Shown here piece by piece: positions 31,609 to 40,071 of a stretch of 64,000 bases of DNA. Position 1 is the first letter of the stretch; each line of letters begins with the position of its first letter. The position numbers and the translations under genes were made by a program. The notes below the pieces were generated by a model. The model worked only from the letters and a program-made list of their open reading frames with translations. It was not told where the DNA came from and did no database searches. The stretch comes from Acidimicrobiales bacterium (GTDB taxonomy: Bacteria > Actinomycetota > Acidimicrobiia > Acidimicrobiales > DATDAH01), in contig JAEUJM010000042.1 in assembly GCA_016794585.1 (NCBI GenBank), positions 94,037-158,036 of the forward strand, in the 5' to 3' direction.

Positions 31609-33098
31609 CGCGCCTGTGGGTGGTCGTCGCGGTGGTGCTCGCCGCGGTCGTGGCGCTCGCCTCGCCGGCAGCGGCGCACGGCGGGCCGGGCGGGGACGAT
31701 CCGGGAGGCACGAACTTCCGGACCCGCATCCTCGAGGTGACCCCCGATGTGGATGGCCTCGAGATCCGCGTGATCGAAGCCGGCGCGCGGGTCGAGCTGG
31801 TCAACGACACCGGCGAAGAGATCATCGTGCGGGGCTACGAGGACGAGCCGTTCCTGCGCGTCAACGACGACGGCGTGTTCGAGAACCTGCGCTCGCCCGC
31901 CACCTATCTGAACCGCTCCCGTCAGGCATCGTCGGAGATCCCACCGGAGGCGGACGCCGACGCCGCACCGGACTGGCAGCGCCTGGACTCCGGACAGGTA
32001 GCACGTTGGCACGATCACCGCGCGCACTGGATGGGCGGCGATCCCCCTGCCGTGGTCGAGGAGCCCGGGGCCGAACACGTCGTCATCCCCTCCTGGATGA
32101 TCCCCATCGACGTCGGGCGCGACAGGGTCGAGGTGTCGGGCGATCTGGTCTGGGTCCCCGGCCCGCCGCCGTGGCCCCACTACCTGCTGGCGCTGGGACT
32201 GGCCGTCGGCCTCACGCTCGCCGGCCTCACCAGCCGCTGGCGTTGGGCGGTCACCGCCGGCGTGGTCCTGCTCATCGTCGCCGCCGGCATCGACGCAGTC
32301 GGGGTGTGGACAGAGACGTCAGAGCCAACGGTCGCCAAACTCGGCGGGCTCGGCGCTCCCCTGACGACGACGGCCATCGCCATCGTGTCGATCACGCAAC
32401 TGCGGCGGGCGCCCCGCGAGGCCCTGATCTTCGCCGCGGCGAGCGCCACCAGCTTCGGGCTGCTCTTCGGCATCTCGAACCTGGACTGGCTGAGCCGCTC
32501 CCAGTTGCCGACCACGCTCTCTCCGACGTTGGCCCGGCTCACCGTCACCGTCTCACTCGGCGCCGCGGCCGGGATCCTCGGACTCACCGCCGTGCGCTTT
32601 CCGAAGCTCGAACGCCTGCCCAGACCGTCCCGACCGACACCTGCCCGCGCCACACCCCCCCACACCGGCGACGCCAAACGGCATCGGAAGGTCTTCCTCC
32701 TGGTGCTCGGCTCGGTGGTCGCCGCTTCGTTCGGAATCGCTGCACTCAGCTTCGACGGGGAGGAGCCTCCATCCACCGCCACGGCGAGCGCAGTTCACGA
32801 AGCCGTCTGTGACGCCTTGCGCGAGGCGCGCGCGGGTGATGCCGGAGCGGCGAGCCGGACGTTCACCAACGGGGCGCACGAGGGTCTCCACCAATTGGCC
32901 GCGGACACCTCCGATCAGGACCGCGCTGCGGCCGCCGAACTGCTCGAAGCCAAGCAGGCCGTCGAATCTGCATTGATCGGTCCGGCAGGGCAACTGGCAA
33001 CTGATCTCGAGGAACTCGCGCCGACCGTGCGCCGTGCGCTGGACGTGACCGACGCCGATCCACCAACGGCCTGTGCCGAGGAAGCAGATACGCCATGA
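31605..33098 (+). CDS. Membrane protein of the metal cluster, function unknown
   Basis: The 497-residue protein begins with a GTG overlapping the previous stop. Layout: signal peptide (to AAAHGGPGG), an extracytoplasmic beta domain of about 140 residues containing VARWHDHRAHWMGGD (a His-rich possible metal site), four TM helices between about 188 and 340, a Pro-rich cytoplasmic stretch, a fifth TM (KVFLLVLGSVVAASFGIAAL) and a helical C-terminal domain with two Cys (AVCDALREARAGDAG; TACAEEAD). I do not recognise a family. The His-rich motif plus context suggest handling of a transition metal outside the cell. Confidence 0.65.
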   Translation: MTRLWVVVAVVLAAVVALASPAAAHGGPGGDDPGGTNFRTRILEVTPDVDGLEIRVIEAGARVELVNDTGEEIIVRGYEDEPFLRVNDDGVFENLRSPATYLNRSRQASSEIPPEADADAAPDWQRLDSGQVARWHDHRAHWMGGDPPAVVEEPGAEHVVIPSWMIPIDVGRDRVEVSGDLVWVPGPPPWPHYLLALGLAVGLTLAGLTSRWRWAVTAGVVLLIVAAGIDAVGVWTETSEPTVAKLGGLGAPLTTTAIAIVSITQLRRAPREALIFAAASATSFGLLFGISNLDWLSRSQLPTTLSPTLARLTVTVSLGAAAGILGLTAVRFPKLERLPRPSRPTPARATPPHTGDAKRHRKVFLLVLGSVVAASFGIAALSFDGEEPPSTATASAVHEAVCDALREARAGDAGAASRTFTNGAHEGLHQLAADTSDQDRAAAAELLEAKQAVESALIGPAGQLATDLEELAPTVRRALDVTDADPPTACAEEADTP

Positions 33099-34078
33099 CC
33101 ACGACGACTCGCGCCCGATTCGGCGCGCTGCTGTGCGCGACCATCCTCGCCGCCTCGTGCTCTTCCGACTCGGGGAGCGACAACTCCGGCGCGGTCGCCG
33201 ACGAGTCGACATCGCCGATCATCGCCCAGGTCGCCAGCTACGACCTGACGACCGAGTTGCCGCAGCGGGTGATCGTGGGCCTGCTGGACAACGACAACAA
33301 CGTGGTGTCCTACGGTGACGTCGAGTTCGCGTTCTCCTATCTCGGCACGGCCGACGAGCCGCTCGACACGCCGGACCAAGGTCCCCGCGCCATCGCCGAC
33401 TTCCGTCCGATCCCCGGCCAGGACATAGACCTCGACACGCCCGGGCCACGCATCGGTCAGCCCTCGGACGGCGCCGGCATCTACGCCGCCGACGACGTCG
33501 AGTTCGCCGACGCCGGCATCTGGGAGGTAGCGGTCACCGCCGATCTCCCCGACGGCGAGGCCACCGCAACCGCCAACTTCGAAGTCGTGGCCGAGAGCGA
33601 CATCCCCAACATCGGCGATGCCGCACCTCGCACCGAGAACCTCCTGCCCGGTGACAGCGACGCGCCGGTGGACGCGATCGACTCACGCGCCGAACCCGAC
33701 GGAACGGTTCCCGACCCCGACCTGCACACCGAGACCGTGGCCCAGGCCATCGCCACGGGGCGCCCGGCCCTCGTGGTGGTGTCGACCCCGACGTTCTGCG
33801 TCAGTCGCTTCTGCGGCCCGATCACAGACAGCGTCGCCGCGCTCGCCGCGGAGACCGGCGATGAGGTGGCGTTCATCCACATCGAGGTGTGGCGTGACTA
33901 CGAGAACACGGTGCTCAATCAAGGCGCCGCCGACTGGATCTGGCCGAGCGAGGAGGGCGACGACATCCACGAGCCGTGGGTGTTCCTCGTCGGCGCCGAC
34001 GGCACGATCATCGAGCGCTGGGACAACGTCGCCACCGATGCCGAGATGCAGGCGGCCATCGACCAGGTGCGTTCATGA
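33095..34078 (+). CDS. Thioredoxin-fold lipoprotein (TlpA/Sco-like)
   Basis: A 327-residue lipoprotein (lipobox ATILAASCSSD, Cys22). The first half is a beta domain; the C-terminal half (about 205-325) is thioredoxin-like with PALVVVSTPTFCVSRFCGP, placing a CxxxxC pair where TlpA/Sco proteins have their redox or copper site, and a late EPWVFLVGADGTII cis-Pro region. The spacing CVSRFC (four residues between Cys) differs from CxxC thioredoxins and CxxxC Sco proteins, so activity may be metal binding and not disulfide exchange. It is followed by the P1B ATPase with an ATGA overlap. Confidence 0.78.
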   Translation: MTTTTRARFGALLCATILAASCSSDSGSDNSGAVADESTSPIIAQVASYDLTTELPQRVIVGLLDNDNNVVSYGDVEFAFSYLGTADEPLDTPDQGPRAIADFRPIPGQDIDLDTPGPRIGQPSDGAGIYAADDVEFADAGIWEVAVTADLPDGEATATANFEVVAESDIPNIGDAAPRTENLLPGDSDAPVDAIDSRAEPDGTVPDPDLHTETVAQAIATGRPALVVVSTPTFCVSRFCGPITDSVAALAAETGDEVAFIHIEVWRDYENTVLNQGAADWIWPSEEGDDIHEPWVFLVGADGTIIERWDNVATDAEMQAAIDQVRS

Positions 34079-36546
34079 ACGAGACGGTTGCGCTCGACCT
34101 TCCGGTGCTGCTGCCGGATGCGCTCGACGGGAGGGATCGCTGCGTCGACCGGCTGTTGGCGACCCTCTCTGGCGCCCCCGGTCTCGACCAGGTCCATGTC
34201 GTCGAGGCCGCAGCGGGTGCACCGGCCAGACTCTGCCTGCACTACGACCCCGCGGTCACCAGCGTGGCCCGGATCCGCGCCCAGGCCACTGGCGCCGGCG
34301 CGTCGATCACCGACCAGTTCGGGCACGTCCTGTGGACCGTGACCGGCATCGGTCACGTTCGCAAGGCCCGATCGGTGAGGGAAGCGCTCGGGCGCGTCGA
34401 CGGCGTGGTCGAGGCCGACGTGGCTCCCGGGCTGGTGATGGTCGAGTTCGACCGCCGACGCATCGACGACCAGTCGCTGCGTGACGCGCTGAAGGCACGG
34501 GGCGTCACCGTCCAGGCCCACGGCGAGGAACCTGGCGCTCACGACCACCCCGACGGCGAGCACGATCACGGTGGACCCTTCGGCGAGCGCAGCGAGTTGA
34601 TCTTCGCGATCACCTCGGCCCTCTTGTGGGTGACGGGCTTCGTGCTCGAGCTGTCGACCGACCTCGACGAAGGGGTCCTGACCGCCCTCTTCATCGCCGC
34701 CGGGCTCTTCGGTGGCTACTTCACCTCACGTGAGGCGATCGAGAGCGTCCGCAACCGGCGGTTCGAGATCGACTTCCTGATGCTCGTGGCCGCGGCGGGC
34801 GCCGCCGCCCTCGGCAAGTGGGAGGAAGGCGCGCTGCTGCTGGCGCTGTTCAGCCTGGGCCACGCACTCGAGGGCTACGCCATGGGTCGGGCCCGTCGTG
34901 CCATCGAAGCACTGGGTGAGTTGGCTCCGAAGACGGCCACCGTGCGGTCCGAGGCCGGCGAGATCGAGATCCCCGTGGAACAGCTGCGCCTGGGTGACGT
35001 CGTGATCGTCAAGCCCAACGAGCGCATCCCCGCGGACGGGTTCGTGGTGGCCGGAACGAGCAGCGTCAACCAGGCACCGCTCACCGGCGAGAGCATCCCC
35101 GTCGACAAGCTGCCCGTCGGTGACCCGGCCTCGGCCGCGGCATCACCTGAGAAGGTGCCGGCGTCGTCTCGGTTGTTCGCCGGCACCATCAACGGCGCCG
35201 GCCAACTGGATGTCCAGGTCACCCGGCTCAGCGCGGACTCGACGCTCTCGAAGCTGGCCACGATGGTTCGAGAGGCCGAGACCCAGGCGTCGCCCACCCA
35301 GCAGTTCACCGATCGGTTCGAGCGCATCTTCGTGCCCGCCGTGCTGGCACTGGTGATGGGGGTGCTGCTCGTCGGCGCCGCGCTGGGTTCGTCGATGTCC
35401 GAGTCCTTCTACCGGGCCATGGCCGTGCTGGTCGCCGCCAGTCCATGCGCGCTGGCGATTGCCACCCCCAGCGCCGTGCTCGCCGCGGTCGCCCGGGCCG
35501 GCCAACTGGGTGTGTTGGTGAAGGGAGGTGGACCGCTCGAGCACCTCGGGACCCTCCGCGCCGTCGCCTTCGACAAGACCGGCACGCTCACCGAGGGTCG
35601 CCCCAAGCTCACCGACGTGGTAACCGCAGAGGGCGTCGACCGACTCGAGCTGCTGGCGGTGGCGGTGGCCGTCGAAGCACGTAGCGACCACCCACTGGCG
35701 GCCGCCATCGTCCGCGACGGTGGCGCGCGACTCGACGGGCAGTCGCCCTTGAGCGCACTGGAGGTCACGGCCATCACCGGCCGGGGGGTGCGGGCGACGA
35801 TCGACACCTCGGCGGTCCTCATCGGCAACGTCGCGCTCTTCGAGGAGAACGGCGGCCTCCCACAGGCGGTGGCGGACGAGGTTCGCGCGCTCAATGCCAG
35901 CGGCCGCACGATCATGATCGTCAAGCGGGACGACCGGTTCCTCGGGGTCCTCGGCATGCGCGACACCCCTCGCCCCGAAGCTCGCGATGCGGTGCTCGCG
36001 CTGCAGTCCGTCGGCGTCCGGCGGGCGATCATGTTGTCCGGGGACAGCCAGCAGGTCGCCGACGCCATCGCCCGCGACGTCGGGTTGACCGACGCGTGGG
36101 GCGATCTGATGCCGGAGGACAAGGTCACGGCCATCGGGCGCCTGCGAGACGAGGAGGGCAAGGTGGCGATGATCGGCGACGGCGTGAACGACGCCCCCGC
36201 ACTCGCCCATGCGACCGTCGGCATCGCCATGGGCGCCGCCGGCTCGGATGTCGCCCTCGAGACCGCCGACATCGCGCTGATGGGCGATGACCTCTCGAAG
36301 CTCCCGGTGGTGATCGGGCTCAGCCGCAAGGCGAGCGGCATCATCCGCCAGAACCTCTTCCTCAGCCTCGGCATGGTCGCGTTCCTGGTTCCGGCCACCC
36401 TCGTCGGGTTCGTCGGCATCGGACCTGCGGTCGTCTTTCACGAGGGGTCCACCCTCGTCGTGGTCGCCAACGCGCTTCGCCTGCTCGCCTATCGATCGAC
36501 AGCATCCCCCCGCACGATCCCCTCACACAAGGAGCCCGTTGCATGA
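34075..36546 (+). CDS. P1B-4-type metal-transporting P-type ATPase (CtpD/CoaT-like)
   Basis: An 823-residue heavy-metal ATPase. Two HMA-like N-terminal folds lack the CxxC metal pair. A His/Asp-rich linker lies near 149-168 (GAHDHPDGEHDHGG). TM and catalytic motifs: ASPCALAIATPSA with SPC near 455, DKTGTLTEG (phosphorylated Asp near 500), DHPLAAAI as the HP motif, GDGVNDAPALA, and HEGSTLVVVANALRLL in TM8 near 788. SPC plus HEGS/T is the mark of the P1B-4 subgroup, usually exporting Co, Ni, Fe or Zn, not Cu. This differs from the copper theme of the CopCD gene upstream. Confidence 0.9.
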   Translation: MNETVALDLPVLLPDALDGRDRCVDRLLATLSGAPGLDQVHVVEAAAGAPARLCLHYDPAVTSVARIRAQATGAGASITDQFGHVLWTVTGIGHVRKARSVREALGRVDGVVEADVAPGLVMVEFDRRRIDDQSLRDALKARGVTVQAHGEEPGAHDHPDGEHDHGGPFGERSELIFAITSALLWVTGFVLELSTDLDEGVLTALFIAAGLFGGYFTSREAIESVRNRRFEIDFLMLVAAAGAAALGKWEEGALLLALFSLGHALEGYAMGRARRAIEALGELAPKTATVRSEAGEIEIPVEQLRLGDVVIVKPNERIPADGFVVAGTSSVNQAPLTGESIPVDKLPVGDPASAAASPEKVPASSRLFAGTINGAGQLDVQVTRLSADSTLSKLATMVREAETQASPTQQFTDRFERIFVPAVLALVMGVLLVGAALGSSMSESFYRAMAVLVAASPCALAIATPSAVLAAVARAGQLGVLVKGGGPLEHLGTLRAVAFDKTGTLTEGRPKLTDVVTAEGVDRLELLAVAVAVEARSDHPLAAAIVRDGGARLDGQSPLSALEVTAITGRGVRATIDTSAVLIGNVALFEENGGLPQAVADEVRALNASGRTIMIVKRDDRFLGVLGMRDTPRPEARDAVLALQSVGVRRAIMLSGDSQQVADAIARDVGLTDAWGDLMPEDKVTAIGRLRDEEGKVAMIGDGVNDAPALAHATVGIAMGAAGSDVALETADIALMGDDLSKLPVVIGLSRKASGIIRQNLFLSLGMVAFLVPATLVGFVGIGPAVVFHEGSTLVVVANALRLLAYRSTASPRTIPSHKEPVA

Positions 36547-37190
36547 CCAGAAACGTCAAGATCTCGCTCGGCCTCGTTCTCGCTGCGGGCCTCGTGGCTT
36601 TGTTCGTGGCGAACACGGGCGACGACGAGACGCCGCCGCCGTCGGTCGGCTCGGGTGGCGAGACGGCGCAGGTGGTGCGAGAAGACAGTCAGCGCCTGTC
36701 GGTCGCGGAGGACGGCGGGGTCACCTTCGTCGAGTTCCTCGACTTCGAGTGCGAGGCGTGCGGCGCGGCTTACCCGGCGATCGAGGAGCTGCGCCAGATC
36801 TACGACGGGCAGGTCACGTTCGTCGTCCGCAACTTCCCCTTGCACAACAACTCCGAGGCCGCCGCCCGCGCCGCCGAGGCCGCCGGTGAACAGGGCAAGT
36901 TCGAGGAGATGTACTCGATGCTCTTCGAGACCCAGGCCGCGTGGGGCGAGCAATCCGACTCGAAAGAAGAGCTGTTCTTCCAGTACGCCGAGGATCTTGG
37001 GTTGGACATGGACCGGTTCCGCGAGGTCTACGACGACCCCGCCACACTCGAGAAGATCGAGCAGGACCAGGCGGACGGCCAGGCCCTGGGCGTCACCGGC
37101 ACGCCGTCGTTCTTCCTGAACGGCGAGATGCTCGAGATCTCCAGCTTCGAGGACCTCACCGCCCAGATCGACGAAGCGCTCGCCCAGTGA
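36543..37190 (+). CDS. DsbA-family thiol-disulfide oxidoreductase, membrane-anchored
   Basis: A 215-residue protein with an N-terminal signal anchor (ISLGLVLAAGLVALFVA), then a thioredoxin-like domain. LDFECEACGAAYPAIEEL holds the CxxC (CEAC) and TGTPSFFLNGE the cis-Pro loop. It matches the DsbA/Com1-like group found with VKOR in actinobacteria. It should oxidise cysteines in exported proteins, with the VKOR encoded 7 bp downstream regenerating it. In this cluster it may maintain or repair the many Cys-bearing exported proteins under metal stress. Confidence 0.9.
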   Translation: MTRNVKISLGLVLAAGLVALFVANTGDDETPPPSVGSGGETAQVVREDSQRLSVAEDGGVTFVEFLDFECEACGAAYPAIEELRQIYDGQVTFVVRNFPLHNNSEAAARAAEAAGEQGKFEEMYSMLFETQAAWGEQSDSKEELFFQYAEDLGLDMDRFREVYDDPATLEKIEQDQADGQALGVTGTPSFFLNGEMLEISSFEDLTAQIDEALAQ

Positions 37191-37197
37191 GGGCCGC

Positions 37198-37812
37198 GTG
37201 ACTTCGACGTCCGCCGACGTCGACGGCACCGATCGGCGGATGGCCTGGCTGTACGTGGTCGGCGGGGCCATCGGCCTGCTCGCCGCCGCGGTGCTGGCGA
37301 TCGAGAAGGTGGCATTGCTGGAAGACCCGACGTACGTCCCGAGCTGCAGCATCAACCCGATCCTCAGCTGCGGCTCGATCATGCAGACCAGTCAGGCCGA
37401 GGCGTTCGGTTTCCCCAACCCCCTGATCGGCATCGCCGCGTTCCCGATCGTCGCAACGACCGGCGTCGCGCTGCTGGCCGGCGCGACGCTCCGGCGCTGG
37501 TACTGGCGCGGGCTGCTCGCCGGCACGCTCGCGGGCCTCGCCTTCGTCCACTGGCTGATCTTCCAGAGCCTCTATCGGATCGGCGCGCTCTGCCCCTACT
37601 GCATGGTCGTGTGGGTCGTGACCATTCCCCTCTTCTGGTACACGGCGCTGCGCATGGCACGAACCTCACTGCTAGCTGATCGGAGCCCGTTCGGGGGCAT
37701 CGTACGGTTCGCCAACGAGTACCACGGGGTCATCCTCACCGTCTGGTACCTGGTGATCGCAGGACTCATCGCCCGTCGCTTCTGGGACTACTGGTCGACG
37801 CTGTTGTCATGA
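37198..37812 (+). CDS. VKOR-family disulfide-forming membrane protein
   Basis: A 204-residue membrane protein starting at a GTG. Family features: a first loop with CSINPILSCGSIM (two Cys, shuttle pair), FPNPLIGIAAFPIVATTG, and ALCPYCMVVW carrying the catalytic CPYC. Four to five TM helices. VKOR proteins take electrons from a DsbA partner to quinone. The DsbA gene just upstream makes this a complete oxidative pathway on the element. Bacterial VKORs are often fused to or paired with a thioredoxin domain; here the two are separate. Confidence 0.9.
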   Translation: MTSTSADVDGTDRRMAWLYVVGGAIGLLAAAVLAIEKVALLEDPTYVPSCSINPILSCGSIMQTSQAEAFGFPNPLIGIAAFPIVATTGVALLAGATLRRWYWRGLLAGTLAGLAFVHWLIFQSLYRIGALCPYCMVVWVVTIPLFWYTALRMARTSLLADRSPFGGIVRFANEYHGVILTVWYLVIAGLIARRFWDYWSTLLS

Positions 37813-38501
37813 CCTCCATCAATGCAGAGGTAGACGCAGATGACCCGGGCGCGCCGCCTGGCGGGCACACGTTCTCGTTCGTCGATCTCGCCGGGTTCAC
37901 CGCCGCCACCGAGGTCCACGGCGACTCGACCGCCGTTGGGATGGCGGAGCGCCTCGTCGAGGTCGCCACAGGTTCGCTCGGGCCCGGTGACCAGCTGGTG
38001 AAGTCGATCGGCGACGCCGTGATGCTCGTGTCGGACACACCGCTCGGTGCCGTGCGCCTCGTCGGTGCCATCTGTGACGCACTCGACCACGAACCGGCGT
38101 TCCCCGTGCTCCGGGCAGGCATGCACGAGGGCCCGGCAATCGCGCGCGGCGACGACTGGTTCGGAGGGGCGGTCAACCTGGCGGCCCGGGTGGCCGCGCA
38201 CGCCGCAGGGGACCAGGTTCTCTCCACGGCGTCGGTGGCCACTGCCGCCGCCCAAGCGGGATTCGACACCCGCCCGCTGGGCGAGGTGCGCCTCCGCAAC
38301 GTTCGTGAGCCGGTGCACCTGCTCGAAGTGGTCGCGTGCCCCACCCTGCCCGACCGGGTGATCGACCCGGTCTGCCACATGGCCGTCGACCGCCGATCGG
38401 CCACGGGTCGCCTCCGCCACGACGACCACGAGCACCTGTTCTGCTCCCTCGAGTGCGCCGGCGCCTTCGCCGCCGACCCCGGCCGCTACACCGTCCGATG
38501 A
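37809..38501 (+). CDS. Class III nucleotide cyclase domain fused to a YHS metal-binding domain
   Basis: A 230-residue protein. Residues about 20-180 form a class III cyclase homology domain: FSFVDLAGFTAAT (first metal Asp), LVKSIGDAVMLV (substrate Lys and second metal Asp), and WFGGAVNLAARVAAHA (Asn and Arg of the transition-state site), so it appears catalytically competent. Residues about 185-230 are a YHS domain (VIDPVCHMAVDRR and EHLFCSLECAGAF, three Cys and a His), usually a metal-binding module of copper or heavy-metal ATPases. The combination suggests cyclase activity tuned by metal, or simply metal sequestration. ATGA overlaps both sides. Confidence 0.82.
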   Translation: MTSINAEVDADDPGAPPGGHTFSFVDLAGFTAATEVHGDSTAVGMAERLVEVATGSLGPGDQLVKSIGDAVMLVSDTPLGAVRLVGAICDALDHEPAFPVLRAGMHEGPAIARGDDWFGGAVNLAARVAAHAAGDQVLSTASVATAAAQAGFDTRPLGEVRLRNVREPVHLLEVVACPTLPDRVIDPVCHMAVDRRSATGRLRHDDHEHLFCSLECAGAFAADPGRYTVR

Positions 38502-39244
38502 GATCGGACGAGACGTTCGACCCGTCGGCCGACCTCGAAGGTCAACAACCCCGCCGGTGGGGCATGGGGGATGCCGCCGCCGGACTGTTGCTCGCCAACG
38601 TCTGCGCGGTCGTCGCCGGAAGCCTGATCCTGGCGGCAACGGGCGACCGGTCGACGGCCTACGAAGAGTTGCCCCTGACCATGGTCGCCATCCTTCAGGT
38701 GCCCTTGTGGCTGGGATATCTCGGAGTTCCGCTCTGGGCCGCCCGCACCAAGGGCAACGGGATCGTGGCGGACTTCGGCCTGCGCATGCGCTGGATGGAT
38801 GCCCCGATCGGGCTGGCGATCGGTGTCGCCACCCAGGTCGTCCTCATCCCGGTCCTCTACGTCCCCATCTTCTGGCTGACCGGCGAACGGGATCTGTCCG
38901 CTCCGGCGCGTGACCTGACCGACCGCGCCACGGACCCCGCCGGCGTGGTGTTGCTGGTTGCCATCGTCGTCATCGGCGCGCCGATCGTCGAGGAGCTCTT
39001 CTACCGCGGCCTGGTGCTGCGCAGCGTGGAGAAGCGGTGGGGAACCAGATGGGCCGTCGCCGCGACATCGATCCTCTTCGGAGCCATCCACCTGCAGTTC
39101 ATGCAGTTTCCGGCCCTCGCCACCGCCGGCCTCGTGTTCGCACTCCTGACCGTGCGGACGGGAAGACTGGGTCCCGCCATCTGGGCCCACGTCGGCTTCA
39201 ACGGCATCGCCGTGATCACCCTGCTGTCAGCAGGTTCCACCTGA
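38498..39244 (+). CDS. CPBP-family intramembrane metalloprotease
   Basis: A 248-residue membrane protein starting at the ATG overlapping the previous stop. It carries the ABI/CPBP motifs EELFYRGLVLRSVEKRWG (the EExxxR motif) and, later, a FGAIHLQF His and a HVGFNGIAVITLL motif, i.e. the four conserved catalytic or zinc residues. Around six TM helices. Its substrate is unknown; relatives process anti-sigma factors, prenylated proteins or bacteriocins. It is the last gene of the long plus-strand metal run. Confidence 0.87.
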   Translation: MRSDETFDPSADLEGQQPRRWGMGDAAAGLLLANVCAVVAGSLILAATGDRSTAYEELPLTMVAILQVPLWLGYLGVPLWAARTKGNGIVADFGLRMRWMDAPIGLAIGVATQVVLIPVLYVPIFWLTGERDLSAPARDLTDRATDPAGVVLLVAIVVIGAPIVEELFYRGLVLRSVEKRWGTRWAVAATSILFGAIHLQFMQFPALATAGLVFALLTVRTGRLGPAIWAHVGFNGIAVITLLSAGST

Positions 39245-39297
39245 AAACCCGCCCGACGGGTCGAAGATCAAGTGCACCGATCGTGGCTCACCGTTCT

Positions 39298-40071
39298 CTA
39301 CGGATCGACCGGCACCAAGCGATGATCCCGAGTCACGAGCCGGCGAGCCACGCCCCGCCCCACGAGGACACACGTGATCGCCACCGAGCCGAGGATGAGG
39401 AACATCACCGCGGTCTGGGCGAGCACCGCGTCGATCGGGTCGACGCCGGCGAGGAGGAGACCGGTCATGGTTCCCGGGAGGGCGACGATGCCGACGATCT
39501 TGGTCTGCTCGACCTGCGGTGTGATGGAGGTGCGCAGTGCCTCGGTCAGGTGGGGCCTAAGCGCCACCGTGGCCGGTTCGCCGAGCGAGAGGCGGACCTC
39601 GACCTGGTCCCGGTGCTCGCTCACCTCCGTGAACGTCCGTCGTGCCGCCAACACGGTTGCACCGATGGCGTTGCCCATGATCATCCCGGCGCCGGGCACG
39701 AGGGTCCGGGGCTCGAGCGGCAGGATCCCGAAGGCAAAGATGACGAAGAGGCTGACGAACTGCGCAACCCCGAGCGATGCCAGGGCGATCACCAACGTGC
39801 CGGGCACCTCCTTGACCCGTGACGCCACGGTCACGGCCCCGATGAGGACCATCGCCACGACCCACAGCCAGGACAGCGCTATCGGCGCGCCGTCGGCGAG
39901 GACCAGTCCGAGGCCGGCGCCGATCACGAGCATCTGCGCCAGTGCCCGCGTCGAGGCCCACAGGATGGATCGCCCAAGGCCGAGGTGCTCTCGGAGCGAC
40001 AACGCGACGGCAATCAGGATGAGGATCAGTGACGCCGCCACACCCGTGAACCCGACATCGGCGCCGTTCAC
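39298..40071 (-). CDS. FetB/UPF0014-type ABC transporter permease
   Basis: A 257-residue permease, GTG start overlapping the ATPase stop (GTGA). Seven predicted TMs, with ASTRALAQMLVIGAGLGLVL, VPGAGMIMGNAIGAT (conserved motif) and EQTKIVGIVALPGTMTGLLL, all hallmarks of FetB/YbbM. The FetAB system of E. coli promotes iron export. Homologs also act on other metals. It lies convergent to the metal run; the gap 39245-39297 contains a short ACCCG-loop-CGGGT hairpin and otherwise nothing. Confidence 0.87.
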   Translation of the reverse strand: MNGADVGFTGVAASLILILIAVALSLREHLGLGRSILWASTRALAQMLVIGAGLGLVLADGAPIALSWLWVVAMVLIGAVTVASRVKEVPGTLVIALASLGVAQFVSLFVIFAFGILPLEPRTLVPGAGMIMGNAIGATVLAARRTFTEVSEHRDQVEVRLSLGEPATVALRPHLTEALRTSITPQVEQTKIVGIVALPGTMTGLLLAGVDPIDAVLAQTAVMFLILGSVAITCVLVGRGVARRLVTRDHRLVPVDP

